In this document: positions 53,712 through 64,000 of the stretch, piece by piece
How positions within the stretch are numbered: position 1 is the first letter of the stretch
Layout of the letters: each line of letters opens with the position of its first letter
Source of the DNA: Litoditis marina
Lineage: Eukaryota > Nematoda > Chromadorea > Rhabditida > Rhabditidae
Reading direction: 5' to 3'
Length of the DNA stretch: 64,000 nucleotides
NCBI GenBank assembly: GCA_964036275.1
Contig: OZ038433.1
Location: forward strand, 22,480,985 to 22,544,984
Translations under genes and position numbers: made by a program
The notes under the pieces: generated by a model
Told to the model about the DNA's origin: nothing
Databases searched by the model: none
What the model saw: only the letters and a program-made list of their open reading frames with translations

Positions 53712-54146
53712 AAAACATGGTAAACAGCAGAGTAATGCGATAGAGGATAAAGTAACTACGTATAGGAGATATATGATCCTATAAAATATAATTTTTTTTA
53801 TTTTATTTTTTATTTTTCAAAATTGACTTTTACCACCGATAAACTAGTAGCTGACTACCATCTCACTAGTAGTTAGGTAGGAGTAGAACTATAGTTTAAC
53901 TCCTCCCCTACGCCTACATTACTACAAGAAAACTAGTAGTTCTCTAGTAGTAGAATAGGGGTGTGGTAGGAGTTCACTAGTAGTTTACTTGTCGTTATAG
54001 AATCACTGTGCAGGTTGCACTTTAGGTTTACGTGACTCGCCAGTCCGTAGGTACAATTATCAACCTACCTATATTATTAGAATATAGTTCGTCTCTGTTT
54101 CCCGTTCAAGTTTTATAAGTTTTACTTGTACTACGAAAAACCTCGA

Positions 54147-54292
54147 GGCGCGACTAATACGCCAGTACAGAGTGAGTGCCGCGACCAATACGCAATTATA
54201 GAGACTGGGCCGCGTCTAATACGCTAGGAGATTCAGGTCCAGCGACTAATACGCAATTAGCGAGACTGGGCCGCGACTAATACGCAATTAAA
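54147..54292. repeat. Degenerate ~30-bp tandem repeat, CGACTAATACGC
   Basis: Five units start at about 54149, 54181, 54211, 54240 and 54271, each with CG(A/T)C(T/C)AATACGC followed by an AATTA..GAGACTGGGCC spacer. Confidence 0.8.
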
Positions 54293-54414
54293 AATGTCTC
54301 TCGTAGTATTTCTTTTTTTGTTAAGACGGGAAAAATCATGGAACCATGGAAAATCATGGAAAAATTTAGGCCAACAAAGTTGGAACCGAACCAATTAACG
54401 TAATTAATGCTGAA

Positions 54415-54570
54415 ATTGGTCGACTACGTAACGTTTATTAGGGTTTGGTTCGGTTTCATGTCGGTTTTAGTACGCAAACGGTTTGGTTCTTTACCGAACC
54501 AACTGGTTCGGGAAGAATCGGTTCGGTTTTGGTTCGGGAAGAGTCGGTTCGGGAAGAAAAACGAACTATA
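54415..54570. repeat. GGTTCGG-rich repeat
   Basis: Repeated GGTTCGG/CCGAACC motifs (TTTACCGAACCAACTGGTTC, GGGAAGAATCGGTTCGG) related in sequence to the MITE at 57719-58032, probably a diverged relative. Confidence 0.5.
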
Positions 54571-54579
54571 ATAGGTACA

Positions 54580-55435
54580 GTTTTGTATCACAACAGTTTG
54601 TTTCAGTACGGTTCCACCATCTCGCGATCGCCATTTTTCCAATCATCAAACGTTTTTCATCTACTATTCTCCCTCGCAGCAACTATTCCCTCGTGTTCTC
54701 TTCTTTTCAACAATTTCCTTGTGTGTCGCGATATGTGCCTGTTTATTTCTCAGAAACTCAACGACAAATCCCGTGAAATAACTTCTGACCGAAAGTTTGT
54801 TTTAGTTCAAGTATACCATTGAACTATTGTCCTAGCAGATTTCACGAAAATTCCATTGTCCCTCATCTGTTTCACGTTTGAGAAAGATTTCGAAAATGCC
54901 AGGGCGCGTTAGGCAGGGTTCATACTTCCTGTCGCTGAATTAGGCGACAGCAGCAGTCGCCGCGTAGCAATTTCAAAATGCTGCTGTCGCTCATATTGGC
55001 AGCAGCAATGTCGCTTGATCTAGCTACCAAAAAGTATGAACGGTTTTTTCTTCGATTTGTACTAAATGCCAAATTTTATGTCAAAAACCATGATCTTTTT
55101 CAAAAATGTTAGTTTCACTTGATAATTTTGGTCTAGATTGTTCGAAAAACCTTACTGCATGGTTATTTGGTGGAAATTTCTATCATGATACAGTGAGTGA
55201 ATTTTTTATAAGATCCAATGTTTTACTCTCGATTAATGATTTATTTTGTTTTAAAACCCACTCCAAGTTCGAAAGTGTGATTTTACAAGTTCAAATAAAC
55301 TCACAATGTAAGAAAAATTTGTTTTGATAGCTTTAGAAAGTCCAAAATCAGATTACTTCCCACCCCAATTACCGGTGAATAATCTTGAAACAAGTGATAT
55401 ATCTATTAACTGAGTTAGTAAACACCATAATAATC
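54580..55435. other. Intergenic, nothing recognised
   Basis: AT-rich DNA. The short AGCAGCAGTCGCCGC / GCTGCTGTCGC palindromic stretch near 54945-55010 may be another MITE remnant. No gene. Confidence 0.4.
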
Positions 55436-55930
55436 AGGTTATTTTATTTGAACAAAATATAATTGTGTCACTAGGACTTTTGGATGGTGGTATGATTAAG
55501 TTAATGTGCTCAGTGAGAGATGTACTCAAAACCGTTTCGACCCTGATTCAAGACGGTTTGGGGTTTTCTCAGAGGGTTGGGTCATCATCAGTTGAACCCC
55601 TCTGAGAAAATGAAAACAGGACGAAAAGACTAACTGACCGTCTTCTAGCGGAGAATTGAGAGAAATGAACATTGCTCTTACATTGCACAGTTCAAGCTCG
55701 AAAGCTGGTATACGTGTTTCCACCTTACCATGTTAAATGGTGGAAGGCAGTGGGGCGATTTCGCCAAACCAACTCGAGGGAAACACGCTTTTGGATTTAT
55801 ATTAGGTTATTTTATTTGAACAAAATATAATTGTGTCACTAGGACTTTTGGATGGTGGTATGATTAAGTTAATGTGCTCAGTGAGAGATGTACTCAAAAC
55901 CGTTTCGACCCTGATTCAAGACGGTTTGGG
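55436..55930. repeat. 127-bp direct repeats flanking a 241-bp spacer with hairpin
   Basis: 55436-55562 and 55804-55930 appear identical (AGGTTATTTTATTTGAAC ... CAAGACGGTTTGG). The spacer starts with a hairpin, TTTTCTCAGAGGG and CCCCTCTGAGAAAA (55563-55611). Confidence 0.9.
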
Positions 55931-56482
55931 AAATCGTTAATCGTTATAATTGAAATCGTTATTTGCGGTGAGAGGACGAAGAAAGTACTGGTCACTGAAA
56001 ACTTCAGACCTTCCGCAGGCAGTATTACTTGAGATGCAAATATCTGATTATTGTATCAGATTATTATTCTATTGCGTTATTGCGTTGCTGTGTGGTTGAA
56101 GTGTTAGCCCACTTTTTTTGCGTTTCACGTTTTGTTCATTTCCTCGTTTATTTATTATTTATTTATTCTACACAAAATGTGCAACGGGACAAATTGGAAA
56201 AGAGAGATCGATCGATGACTATAGAAAAAGAAGAAATGCTCAAGGCTCCCACGCTGTGGTAGGGTGCATTCAGTGGACGAGGCTGAGGGCGGGATTGAAC
56301 GGAGGAGTTGCGGACTTGGTGCGGAGGTACCCCTGGTAGCAAGATGGCTGCTACCAGCTACACCCACAACCGTTGCGGAGCGGAGCGGAGAAGATCGGAA
56401 ACAGAGGAGAAGAGAAACAGAGAGGGGAAAGTATACATATTAAAAAATTCAGATAAAGGCACTGATATTCTTGGAGGGTAGA

Positions 56483-56498
56483 GGGGGGGGGGGGGGGG
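56483..56498. repeat. G16 homopolymer
   Basis: Sixteen consecutive G after GGGTAGA. Confidence 0.95.
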
Positions 56499-57046
56499 TA
56501 AGGCTAGCGAAACATACAAGCAATACAAGCTTTATTTTCCTCCCGTATCACTGAGTGTTGTGTGAAGGTGTTGTTGGCGTCAAAAGGGCGCTGGGAGTTG
56601 GAGGAAAAGAGTCTTCTAGGAAGACAACGGCTATCCTCCAAGAGGCTGTCCAACATCTATAACATTCTTACAAACAGATCTCAAACTACCACATCTTCTT
56701 AAACTACAATATTTAAAACTATAACAATGCTCAACCGGTTAAAAATTAAATTTACTAATATACAAAATACACATCTACTTCTAATTATACAAAATTACTT
56801 TAAATCTTACAAATGTGGAAGGGAACAGGTTCGTTGGCCTAAACTAATTCAGTAATACACACGAACATTAAGAGAGTCCCAAGAGATAAGTTATGCTCGC
56901 CAACCTGGAAAACAAACATATACTAAAAATTATTCAAATGCAGAGAAGATAGTTTCGCAATATGCCCAGTTTGATGACCGCAAATTTCGTTCCGTTTTGT
57001 TGATGAGAAAAAAAAACAGAAAACGTTGGAAGAGAAAATGATAAAA
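56499..57046. other. Intergenic, nothing recognised
   Basis: No gene or clear repeat found here besides AT-rich DNA. Confidence 0.4.
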
Positions 57047-57295
57047 GTACAGTAGGCAAGTGTGGCACATGATTTATTACAAGAAAATAATAACATTGTA
57101 GAGAGTTCTGTCTGGCCTCGATTCTTCTTATCTTCTTCTTTTATACTTGATCCTGTGACGTCCGTTCTGTGCGTGGTTGAGTTCTCATAACATTCCTTGT
57201 CGCGGAATGTCTCATGAGTCAAGATAGTATGGAGATTGAGAGAGAGGGATAGAGAGAGAAAGTAGTACTCACGTACATACTGTACTTACGTACTT
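57047..57295. repeat. 249-bp repeat block A, copy 1
   Basis: GTACAGTAGGCAAGTGTGGC ... TACTTACGTACTT, apparently identical to 63315-63563 in the same orientation. The minus strand has an open frame (MTHETFRDKECYENS...) preserved in both copies, but this follows from their identity. Confidence 0.92.
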
Positions 57296-57575
57296 CTCCC
57301 ACCTTTACCGCAAGACCGTCCCTGGTCGTAAAATATAGGTTGAAAATTGTCTTTTTTAGTGACAGGTTCGTAAATTTCCAAACTGAAACGCAATGTTCTC
57401 ACGCTTTCAGAAGTTTAAATCACTAGAGTTCAAGCATATATTAAAAACGAACTGACTTCTGGACAATACAACTGGACTCGGGCAAACTGAATGCTTACAA
57501 CAACACTGTATGCACGGACATTTGAACAATAAAAAGGACATCCTAAACAGGAATAAAACTGCCACAATCTCAAGC

Positions 57576-57696
57576 GTTGCGACGTTATCTGAAAAGAGAT
57601 CATTCACGTCATGCAATCATAAGATGTGTTGCATGTCATAATGGTAACGCAATGATGACTAAAGGGAAAGATATGGGAAAGTTAGGGTTATTTCTC
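57576..57696. repeat. ~121-bp repeat block B, copy 1
   Basis: GTTGCGACGTTATCTGAAAA ... GTTAGGGTTATTTCTC, matching 62988-63107 in the same orientation. Confidence 0.92.
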
Positions 57697-57718
57697 CTCC
57701 CCGACCCCCTTAAAAGTC

Positions 57719-58032
57719 GGCCAATTCACTGGAGAACCAGGTCCTTCCCGAACCGAATCGCGAACCAGTCACTGGAGAACCGAACCGAACCCACCGAACC
57801 GTAGTTTGGAACCGACCGGTTCTCCAGTGAATGCTTCGAACCGAACCGGGATAGACTCATTTTACCTTGTCTACGACTTGCTTGTCTAATTCATGATCAA
57901 TGTCGGTTCGGTTCTAAGCATTCACTGGAGAACCGGTCGGTTCAAAAGTCGGTTCGGTTCAGTTGGTTCGGTTCTCCAGTGACCGGTTCGCGGTTTGGTT
58001 CGGGAAGGACCTGGTTCTCCAGTGAATTCGCC
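57719..58032. mobile_element. hAT-like MITE with perfect 8-bp target duplication
   Basis: TIRs GGCCAATTCACTGGAGAACC and (inverted) GGTTCTCCAGTGAATTCGCC bound a 314-bp near-palindrome of CCGAACCGAACC units. Both flanks carry TAAAAGTC. Start and end motifs (GGCC..., ...GCC) match the nested element at 52962. Confidence 0.9.
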
Positions 58033-60330
58033 TAAAAGTCCGTCCTCGGACTTTGTTTTACTTGAGGAATCAAGAAGAGTTGCTTGATTCTCCGTGTTTC
58101 GATCCTAACTTTCCTGTTTGCACTGTAGGTCTATAGGTCATTAATTTATTAGTTTTGTACTGATAGTCAATCTCATGGGTTTTGATCACCTGAACCGAGT
58201 TGTGAAAGAACATATAAATTTAATCTAGCTAATAGCTAAATACATACCAGCTTAACAAATGTTTTGGGTGAAGATTACAGGATAGGTGTCTTAGACACTT
58301 CTCTGGCGTGTTCATAAGTTCATAATTTCTCTGGCGTGAGCTGTGTAAAAGTATTATTTGATTGAGCTACAGCTCCATTGATTTCTCAGTTCAGTGCTGT
58401 GTGTTGAAAAAAAATGTAGTTCAGAAGATCGCCTCCGCTAGACTATTTGTTTCTTAACAAAACAAGTTGCAGCCCAAAGACAAGCGATAGAGGCGTTTGG
58501 GAGGTAATTCCACGTACTACTCATCTGACAAAGTTTTCATCTGCAAAGTTCACACCTAGAAAGTTCATGTGAATTGTAAAAAAAAATTAAAGCAAAAATT
58601 AATGCCTGACGATCGTGAGCAGCGCAAAGTGCTGTTTGGTGTGAGGCTTCTCCTGTAACATCAAAAAGTTAAATTTAGGACCGGACCAATTTGAATGTAG
58701 AGTATCTAAGTACCAGTTCACTGAACCAACTGGGGTGATCTATCTTACCTTTAGACGATCTATTGTGCGTGCACTATCTCATGGGAGGATATATTTGGCA
58801 ACATGAGAGTTGTTATTTTTATACCTGCGTGGATCTTTACGTTCAATTGTTTTCGTAACTGAAATTGACTGTACATAATGTTTGAGAAAGTTTTTGGGAG
58901 TAAGCATCAGCTCGATAAGACGTAACTTATATTTGTAAGCATACGTTTTAGGCATGTGTAACACGTTCCTACGATGTAATTCCCTTACTGTTTGTGGTCA
59001 ATTCGTCCTACCGTTTCTATCAGCTCTTAACTTGAACATCAGATAACTGGGTGTTCTCAAACTGTTGTGGGAAATTGAAAAGAGTTTTCGTCAGTGAGGA
59101 TCGCCTCTGAAACACTATAAGTGAGCTAACAGAAGAATTGCCGTCATTATGACAGTTATAACACCATAGTTTGATGTTTCTAAAACTGAGTCATCACATT
59201 GTGGCCGATCATTAAGTAATCAGTATCAAAAGATGTACTATTAATTGAACTGGTAAAGCTGCTCAAACATAAACTATCTTGACTTGCATCATACCGATTT
59301 CTCAGCTCAGACCGAATAGTGAGAATGAACTGTGTGACTTATTGCACTTTTCGTACCAATCAATGTGTATCCATATCCAATCAGAGTAGTTGAGCTGAAA
59401 GTAAAAAGAAAACCCTAAAACTGATATGGTGATTTCGAAAGCATAAAAACTAGGTTCGGTGGTTCCATAAGCTAAGAAACGTATAGTATGCCATTCGAGC
59501 AAAAACAAACCGTGAGTACGGAATGCTACAAAACGGTATCAATTGTCTTGAAAAAGCCATATGATCATGGTCTTAACCAATCGGGGAAAAATGCTTGGAA
59601 TATGGGCTTCGACCCAAAGTAAGTTGAATAGAGTAACAAGTGGCTGAAGTCTTGTGATTCGAATACTTGTGTCTTGCCTCATGAGTTGTTTGCGCCAAAC
59701 GAACAAAGGTATCTTATACTTCGTTTATCCTTGTCCTTGTGTAACGCTTGCAACTCGATCGAATGTTCACTTTTCTATTCCCTAACGGAGGCAGATTGAT
59801 TCTAGAGGCTTTTGAGAGTGAAATAACATACACCGAAAAATTTCCAAAATCTTTCACAAGAGGGAAATTAGGAATTAGTCAACTTCTGACTTTCAAAGGT
59901 ACAAGTGCGTATATCAAACTCAGTTTAACTCATTACATATCGTTTTATGACCTTTCCAGTTCGATGATACTTGATTAAGTGAAGCTGTCTGCACGTAGGT
60001 TACGGCCAGCCATGTTGTATCGTATTGGAAATAACTAGTTTTAAACGTTTTGCAGTTGGGCTACAGCCCAGACGTCGTATTGTACGACAAAAACGAACGA
60101 CCCATTTTTAGTAACTGTGACAAAAATACAAATTTGTTTAGTTGCACTGATGTTTCATGCTACTGCATATTTGTAGGGTGGGACTTGGAAAAAAAACGAG
60201 TTTCAACGAAGTAATAAAACAAAGTGTCAGAGGCCTGCACTAACAAGGACGATTATGATTCATATAGTCGTTGCCAACGGAAAGGCGAGAGGGTACTGTA
60301 TATCTCACTTTTTGCTGTGTACGCACTCAT
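58033..60330. other. Intergenic, nothing recognised
   Basis: 2.3 kb of AT-rich DNA without a supported gene; short open frames do not resemble any family and have no flanking splice structure that joins them. Confidence 0.45.
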
Positions 60331-60459
60331 GTCTTTGATTCCAAAGCTTACCGGTTACCTGCTCTAATAGCGCAGTGGTTAGCGCCCTGCCACGAATATT
60401 TTGCTCGCATGTTCGATTTCGAAGAGAGACAGAAATTTATAAATTTGGCACCCACTATA
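60331..60459 (+). repeat. tRNA-derived SINE, family 1 (copy 3)
   Basis: GTCTTTGATTCCAAAGCTTA, A-box-like TCTAATAGCGCAGTGGTTAG, B-box-like GTTCGATTTC, end GGCACCCACTATA. Best preserved of the three copies. Confidence 0.82.
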
Positions 60460-61544
60460 CATGATCCATATATTGAATGAAATCACACATTGTAACGGAA
60501 TTCAAGCAGTTTTGAGAATAGGCTACAGCCATGCGCAATTATTTTTCCAGAGAATAGTTGACCATCTCAACATACAACAGATGAATATTTGCCTTAGAGA
60601 ACAAACAAAAATTATTCACTCACGTGTGCGAGAATTTTCCATCGCGGCGGTTACCTACTTTCTCGATAGCAAAGTTGAGACGAATAGTGACTAGATCCTT
60701 TGACGAAAAAACCAACTATAGATTACTATAAGAAGTACAGCAAATGTGGATAAGTTGGGTAGACAAATCGAACTTTAGCGACAAAAAGTTGTAGACATAC
60801 ATTTTATTCCTCGAGTACCGTTTCGGAAATGAAGTCAGAAAAATCGACTACTGTAGTCAGTGAGCAAAGGTGGAAAAAAATTAAACATCAACTTTTTTCT
60901 AACTTGGAAGAGCACATATAATAAACCAATGGACGATTAGGAAAATGAAAAATGGCTCGAACAAAGCCAGATCAATTTTGAGATTGCAGAAGAATTGCGC
61001 AATAACGAAAAGAAAACAATCTGATGCAACAGCTTGCGATTCACAATAGAAAATGTGTTCGCCGAACATGATAATGGAACCATAATTCTAATCTAAAAAA
61101 ACGTACCACATCTCTGTTTTCTTGGGAATCTACTTGTTTCGTTCCTTCGGGCTCCGAAAGTATCCTAGTCCTTCCGTTGTAGTGGAATTTTGGAGTTTGT
61201 CAGACGTTGCATGAGCAGAATTGGGCTGATTTTAATATTTGAAGAAGTTCTTGTGCAAAAACACAGAGAAATCACTATCAACTATTCCTTCCAATGCGAA
61301 TATGATGGAAATTGCTAATTGCATTGGGAATATCGAATATGTTGAAGAGTGGTAGCTTCATTGCTAAAGTGATCCCTCTATCAATGTCACTTCTATTTGT
61401 ACCAAAACGTGTGAGCCTCTTCCGATAAAATATATCCAAACAACGCATCTACCTCAATGTCATATATGGAAAGGTAATCGGACGCAGTAGTTTTGCAACT
61501 TGCACATGCAAATTATTCATCGTTTTACCTAAAATATTTTCAGA
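60460..61544. other. Intergenic, nothing recognised
   Basis: No gene or repeat recognised. Confidence 0.4.
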
Positions 61545-62370
61545 GTTGACTTGTAAATGATAATTGTGCCTTAACTTAGCGTACTGTGTACAATTTTTTT
61601 TGTGAATAGCAATCGTACCCTCACTTTGTACAAAATTGCCGTTAATGACACACGTGTCTAACCCAATTTCGTCCAATATTCAACTTTGTATAATTGTTCT
61701 GTAAATGACAATCGTGTCCTAACTAACCACGTTTTGTACAACGTTGATGAACAAGGGGAAACTGATTAAATTACTACTTGAATTTTTCCAACTACTCGTT
61801 ATTGACTTCACTCTATACAAATTGGCCAACATGCCTGAACACTCGAAACTTTTTGTGATTGACCAACGAGCCATAAACTAATTTTATCCAAATTTTCTGT
61901 GGTTGACTCACGAAACAAGAGTTGCTTAGGAGCTCAGGTAACTAATTGATACAGCGCACACATTCATTACTGACTTCACGTTGAAAACTATTCACATATT
62001 TTGTATTTTTGCACTGTGTGAAATCAAATTTTTTGTGATTGGCCAACAAGCCCTTAACTTTTCTTCGTCAAACTCTTTTGTAATTGGCCAACAAGCCCCT
62101 AACTGCGCACGCATCCATCCCAAAGTCATCTCTACGACTTTCTTCTCTCTTCCAGAGGAAACTTCTCTCAAGTCTGTCCCAGTTAATCAGACTACTCAAA
62201 CGGTCCACATTCCACTCAATCGCTGAACATATTTCCAGCGAGATTCTACACTGCTCAAAAGCAGGACCATTCCTTTACTTGCAGACATATCTGCCTCATT
62301 TTCAACTTTGTGGCCGTGCCTAGGGCTTTCAAAACTTCTGTGAATGGTCAACAGACCTACGTAGGATTTC
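61545..62370. repeat. Strongly degenerate tandem array, ~60-bp units
   Basis: Successive units share a TTGT(A/G)A(A/T)TG(A/G)... head followed by CCTAACT or CCCTAACTTT, for example TGTAAATGATAATTGTGCC, TGTAAATGACAATCGTGTCC, TTGTGATTGGCCAACAAGCC and TTGTAATTGGCCAACAAGCC. Spacing varies from about 50 to 90 bp. Old array or transposon interior. Confidence 0.6.
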
Positions 62371-62987
62371 AATTTTTTGATATTTTATTTTTTAACCGGT
62401 GAACGAAATTCGAACAAAATGAACGCAACTTTCAAATGCGTTTGGACGAACCAAATGACTTTTGGGGCTGGCGCAATTCGCAAAAATTACTGTGAATAAA
62501 ATTCAAAAAGACCAGTCATTTGGCGGCGCTTCACAAACTACAATTTGGGTACTTTGCTGTTTAGCAAACAAATGCTCGTTTCTCCTGACACTAATATTGG
62601 CTTTGTTACAGTTTTTCGCAAGTAGTGTAGTCTGGTATAGCTTTTGGTTATGCTCAACAGAGCTACCTAGACAAGCGACATGTGAAAAAAAAACCGGGAA
62701 AGAAAATAGAAGAATAAACGAAATTTGCACAACTACGAGGCCTAACCAGAGGGAATTACAGTGGATCTCACTCCGCTGCTACCAAGATAGGTTCGAAATG
62801 TGCCTTACATTTCGGATGGAAACCATTTCATGGAAACAACAGAACAACTAGAGAATAAAAGTTTACTATTAAAAACCATAAGAGCGACGGGATATGAGAA
62901 AAACAGAGATGAACGAGTGGGTACGGTAGAGACGGTGACCGCGTCCGGTCGGTGAGATCTTGATATCTGTCTTCCTGGGCTTATAAG
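62371..62987. other. Intergenic, nothing recognised
   Basis: A 129-codon open frame (62462-62851, +) with one hydrophobic stretch has no recognisable family and no splice partners, so it is not called. Confidence 0.45.
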
Positions 62988-63107
62988 TTGCGACGTTATC
63001 TGAAAAGAGATCATTCACGTCATGCAATCATAAGATGTGTTGCATGTCATAATGGTAACGCAATGATGACTAAAGGGAAAGATATGGGAAAGTTAGGGTT
63101 ATTTCTC
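62988..63107. repeat. ~121-bp repeat block B, copy 2
   Basis: Matches 57576-57696 in the same orientation. Confidence 0.92.
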
Positions 63108-63314
63108 GGGACAAATCCAACCGCACAAATCAGAGACAAATAGCGGGCAAACCACAACAGGGAAAGACATACTTTCACAGCGAAATAGTCCGATCTACAG
63201 AAACACAAAAACTCACCGTTGTCAAAATCCAATTGAATACTCAGAAGCAGGGAATAGGATAGCTGAATAGGTCGGGGAAAGTTAGCAAATTCATGCTAAC
63301 CACTCGTGCTACCA

Positions 63315-63563
63315 GTACAGTAGGCAAGTGTGGCACATGATTTATTACAAGAAAATAATAACATTGTAGAGAGTTCTGTCTGGCCTCGATTCTTCTTATC
63401 TTCTTCTTTTATACTTGATCCTGTGACGTCCGTTCTGTGCGTGGTTGAGTTCTCATAACATTCCTTGTCGCGGAATGTCTCATGAGTCAAGATAGTATGG
63501 AGATTGAGAGAGAGGGATAGAGAGAGAAAGTAGTACTCACGTACATACTGTACTTACGTACTT
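63315..63563. repeat. 249-bp repeat block A, copy 2
   Basis: Matches 57047-57295 in the same orientation; here it lies after block B rather than before it. Confidence 0.92.
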
Positions 63564-63652
63564 AAATATCGCCGATTCCTTACCATTTCTTCCCTGACAC
63601 CTCTGAACTCACTCGAACAACGTAGTATCAGACATACTTACCAACAAACATT

Positions 63653-63993
63653 ACCTGTATTAGTATAAAAAACGAGTGTATAGAAAGTAAATATTAGTTT
63701 TGGATAAACATGTACAAGAAATATAAAAGAAGTCCAATAAAATTTTTTTGAGGAAAAGGCTAATCTCGCTTTTCTTGAAAACAACGGAGTATAAGCTAGA
63801 TCACTGGGGGTCGCAGTCAGAAGTTTTATTTTCGGTAACAAAAAACTCGGTAATCTTTTTTCTGAAATTTTAAACCGAGCGAGATTAGACTTTTCCTCGA
63901 AATATTTTTATTGGACTTCTTTCATATTTCTTGTACACGTTTTATCCAAATCTAATCTTTACGTTCTTAACACCCGTTTTTCATACTTATATG
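63653..63993. mobile_element. Hairpin MITE, TIRs ~115 bp
   Basis: The left arm 63653-63772 (GTATTAGTATAAAAAACGAG ... GGCTAATCTCGC) is mirrored by the right arm 63878-63993 (GCGAGATTAGACTTTTCCTC ... CATACTTATATGGG), with about 105 bp of loop. Arms are roughly 80-90% complementary by eye. Confidence 0.85.
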
Positions 63994-64000
63994 GGAACGC

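Larger units (their letters stand above)
52848..54010 (+). mobile_element. ~860-bp element with tRNA-like core, copy 2 (with nested insertion)
   Basis: Inverted relative to 45745-46598 and nearly identical over its whole length, from TACATAGGAAAT to CACTGTG, apart from a 300-bp insertion at 52962-53261. The two copies differ by scattered substitutions. No transposase frame. The first copy lies 6 kb away across the MYST gene. Confidence 0.88.

Noticed and set aside
61545..62370. CRISPR-like array
   Set aside because: Units are degenerate and variably spaced, without constant repeats and unique spacers, in a eukaryotic genome.
62462..62851. 129-codon open frame with a hydrophobic stretch
   Set aside because: No recognisable family and lies among repeats.
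57000..63490. Conserved minus-strand frame beginning MTHETFRDKECYENS in both A blocks
   Set aside because: Identity is explained by the recent repeat; no codon-level evidence of selection can be drawn from identical copies.

Overview
The window is nuclear DNA from a nematode, most likely a rhabditine (clade V) species outside the best-known Caenorhabditis. The evidence is compact multi-exon genes with TTTCAG-type acceptors and many GTRAGT/GTTNGT donors. Three genes have an acceptor just before the start codon with no upstream exon, as expected for spliced-leader trans-splicing. Typical worm families are present: a GT92/DUF23 glycosyltransferase, a CAV-1-like caveolin, a TIL-domain protein and a BPI/LBP protein. 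Exon boundaries were worked out by hand from reading frame and splice phase; no search was run.

Left part (1-18.3 kb): the 3' end of a GT92 glycosyltransferase (+, partial at the left edge), then a complete BPI/LBP-family lipid-binding protein (-, 15 exons, about 536 aa), then a complete SLC6 Na+/Cl- neurotransmitter transporter of the GABA/betaine type (-, 15 exons, about 610 aa). A 4 kb intergenic stretch follows (18.3-22.1 kb) with a decayed LINE reverse-transcriptase fragment.

Middle part (22-35 kb): a small secreted TIL (trypsin-inhibitor-like) gene that looks partly decayed. One of its introns coincides with a 672-bp terminal-inverted-repeat element. Next come a secreted 8-cysteine protein of unknown family (+, 5 exons) and an intact caveolin (+, 6 exons).

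Right part (35-52 kb): a long 20-exon gene for a nuclear-looking protein with an RRM-like N-terminus and a Lys/Glu- and Ser-rich C-terminus (-). Upstream of it on the same strand is a MOF/KAT8-type MYST histone acetyltransferase (-, 9 exons). The two lie 576 bp apart, and the downstream gene has an acceptor one base before its ATG, so they may form an operon.

From 52 to 64 kb I recognise no gene; the stretch is dense in transposon remnants. Across the window the coding exons are mostly intact while introns and intergenic DNA carry many nonautonomous elements: hairpin MITEs (two with perfect 8-bp target duplications), tRNA-derived SINEs, G/C homopolymer tracts, and two inverted copies of an ~860-bp element that carries a tRNA-like sequence. 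The most unusual observations are the transposon-shaped intron in the TIL gene and the tRNA-bearing element with a nested insertion that can be dated against its empty-site sister copy.
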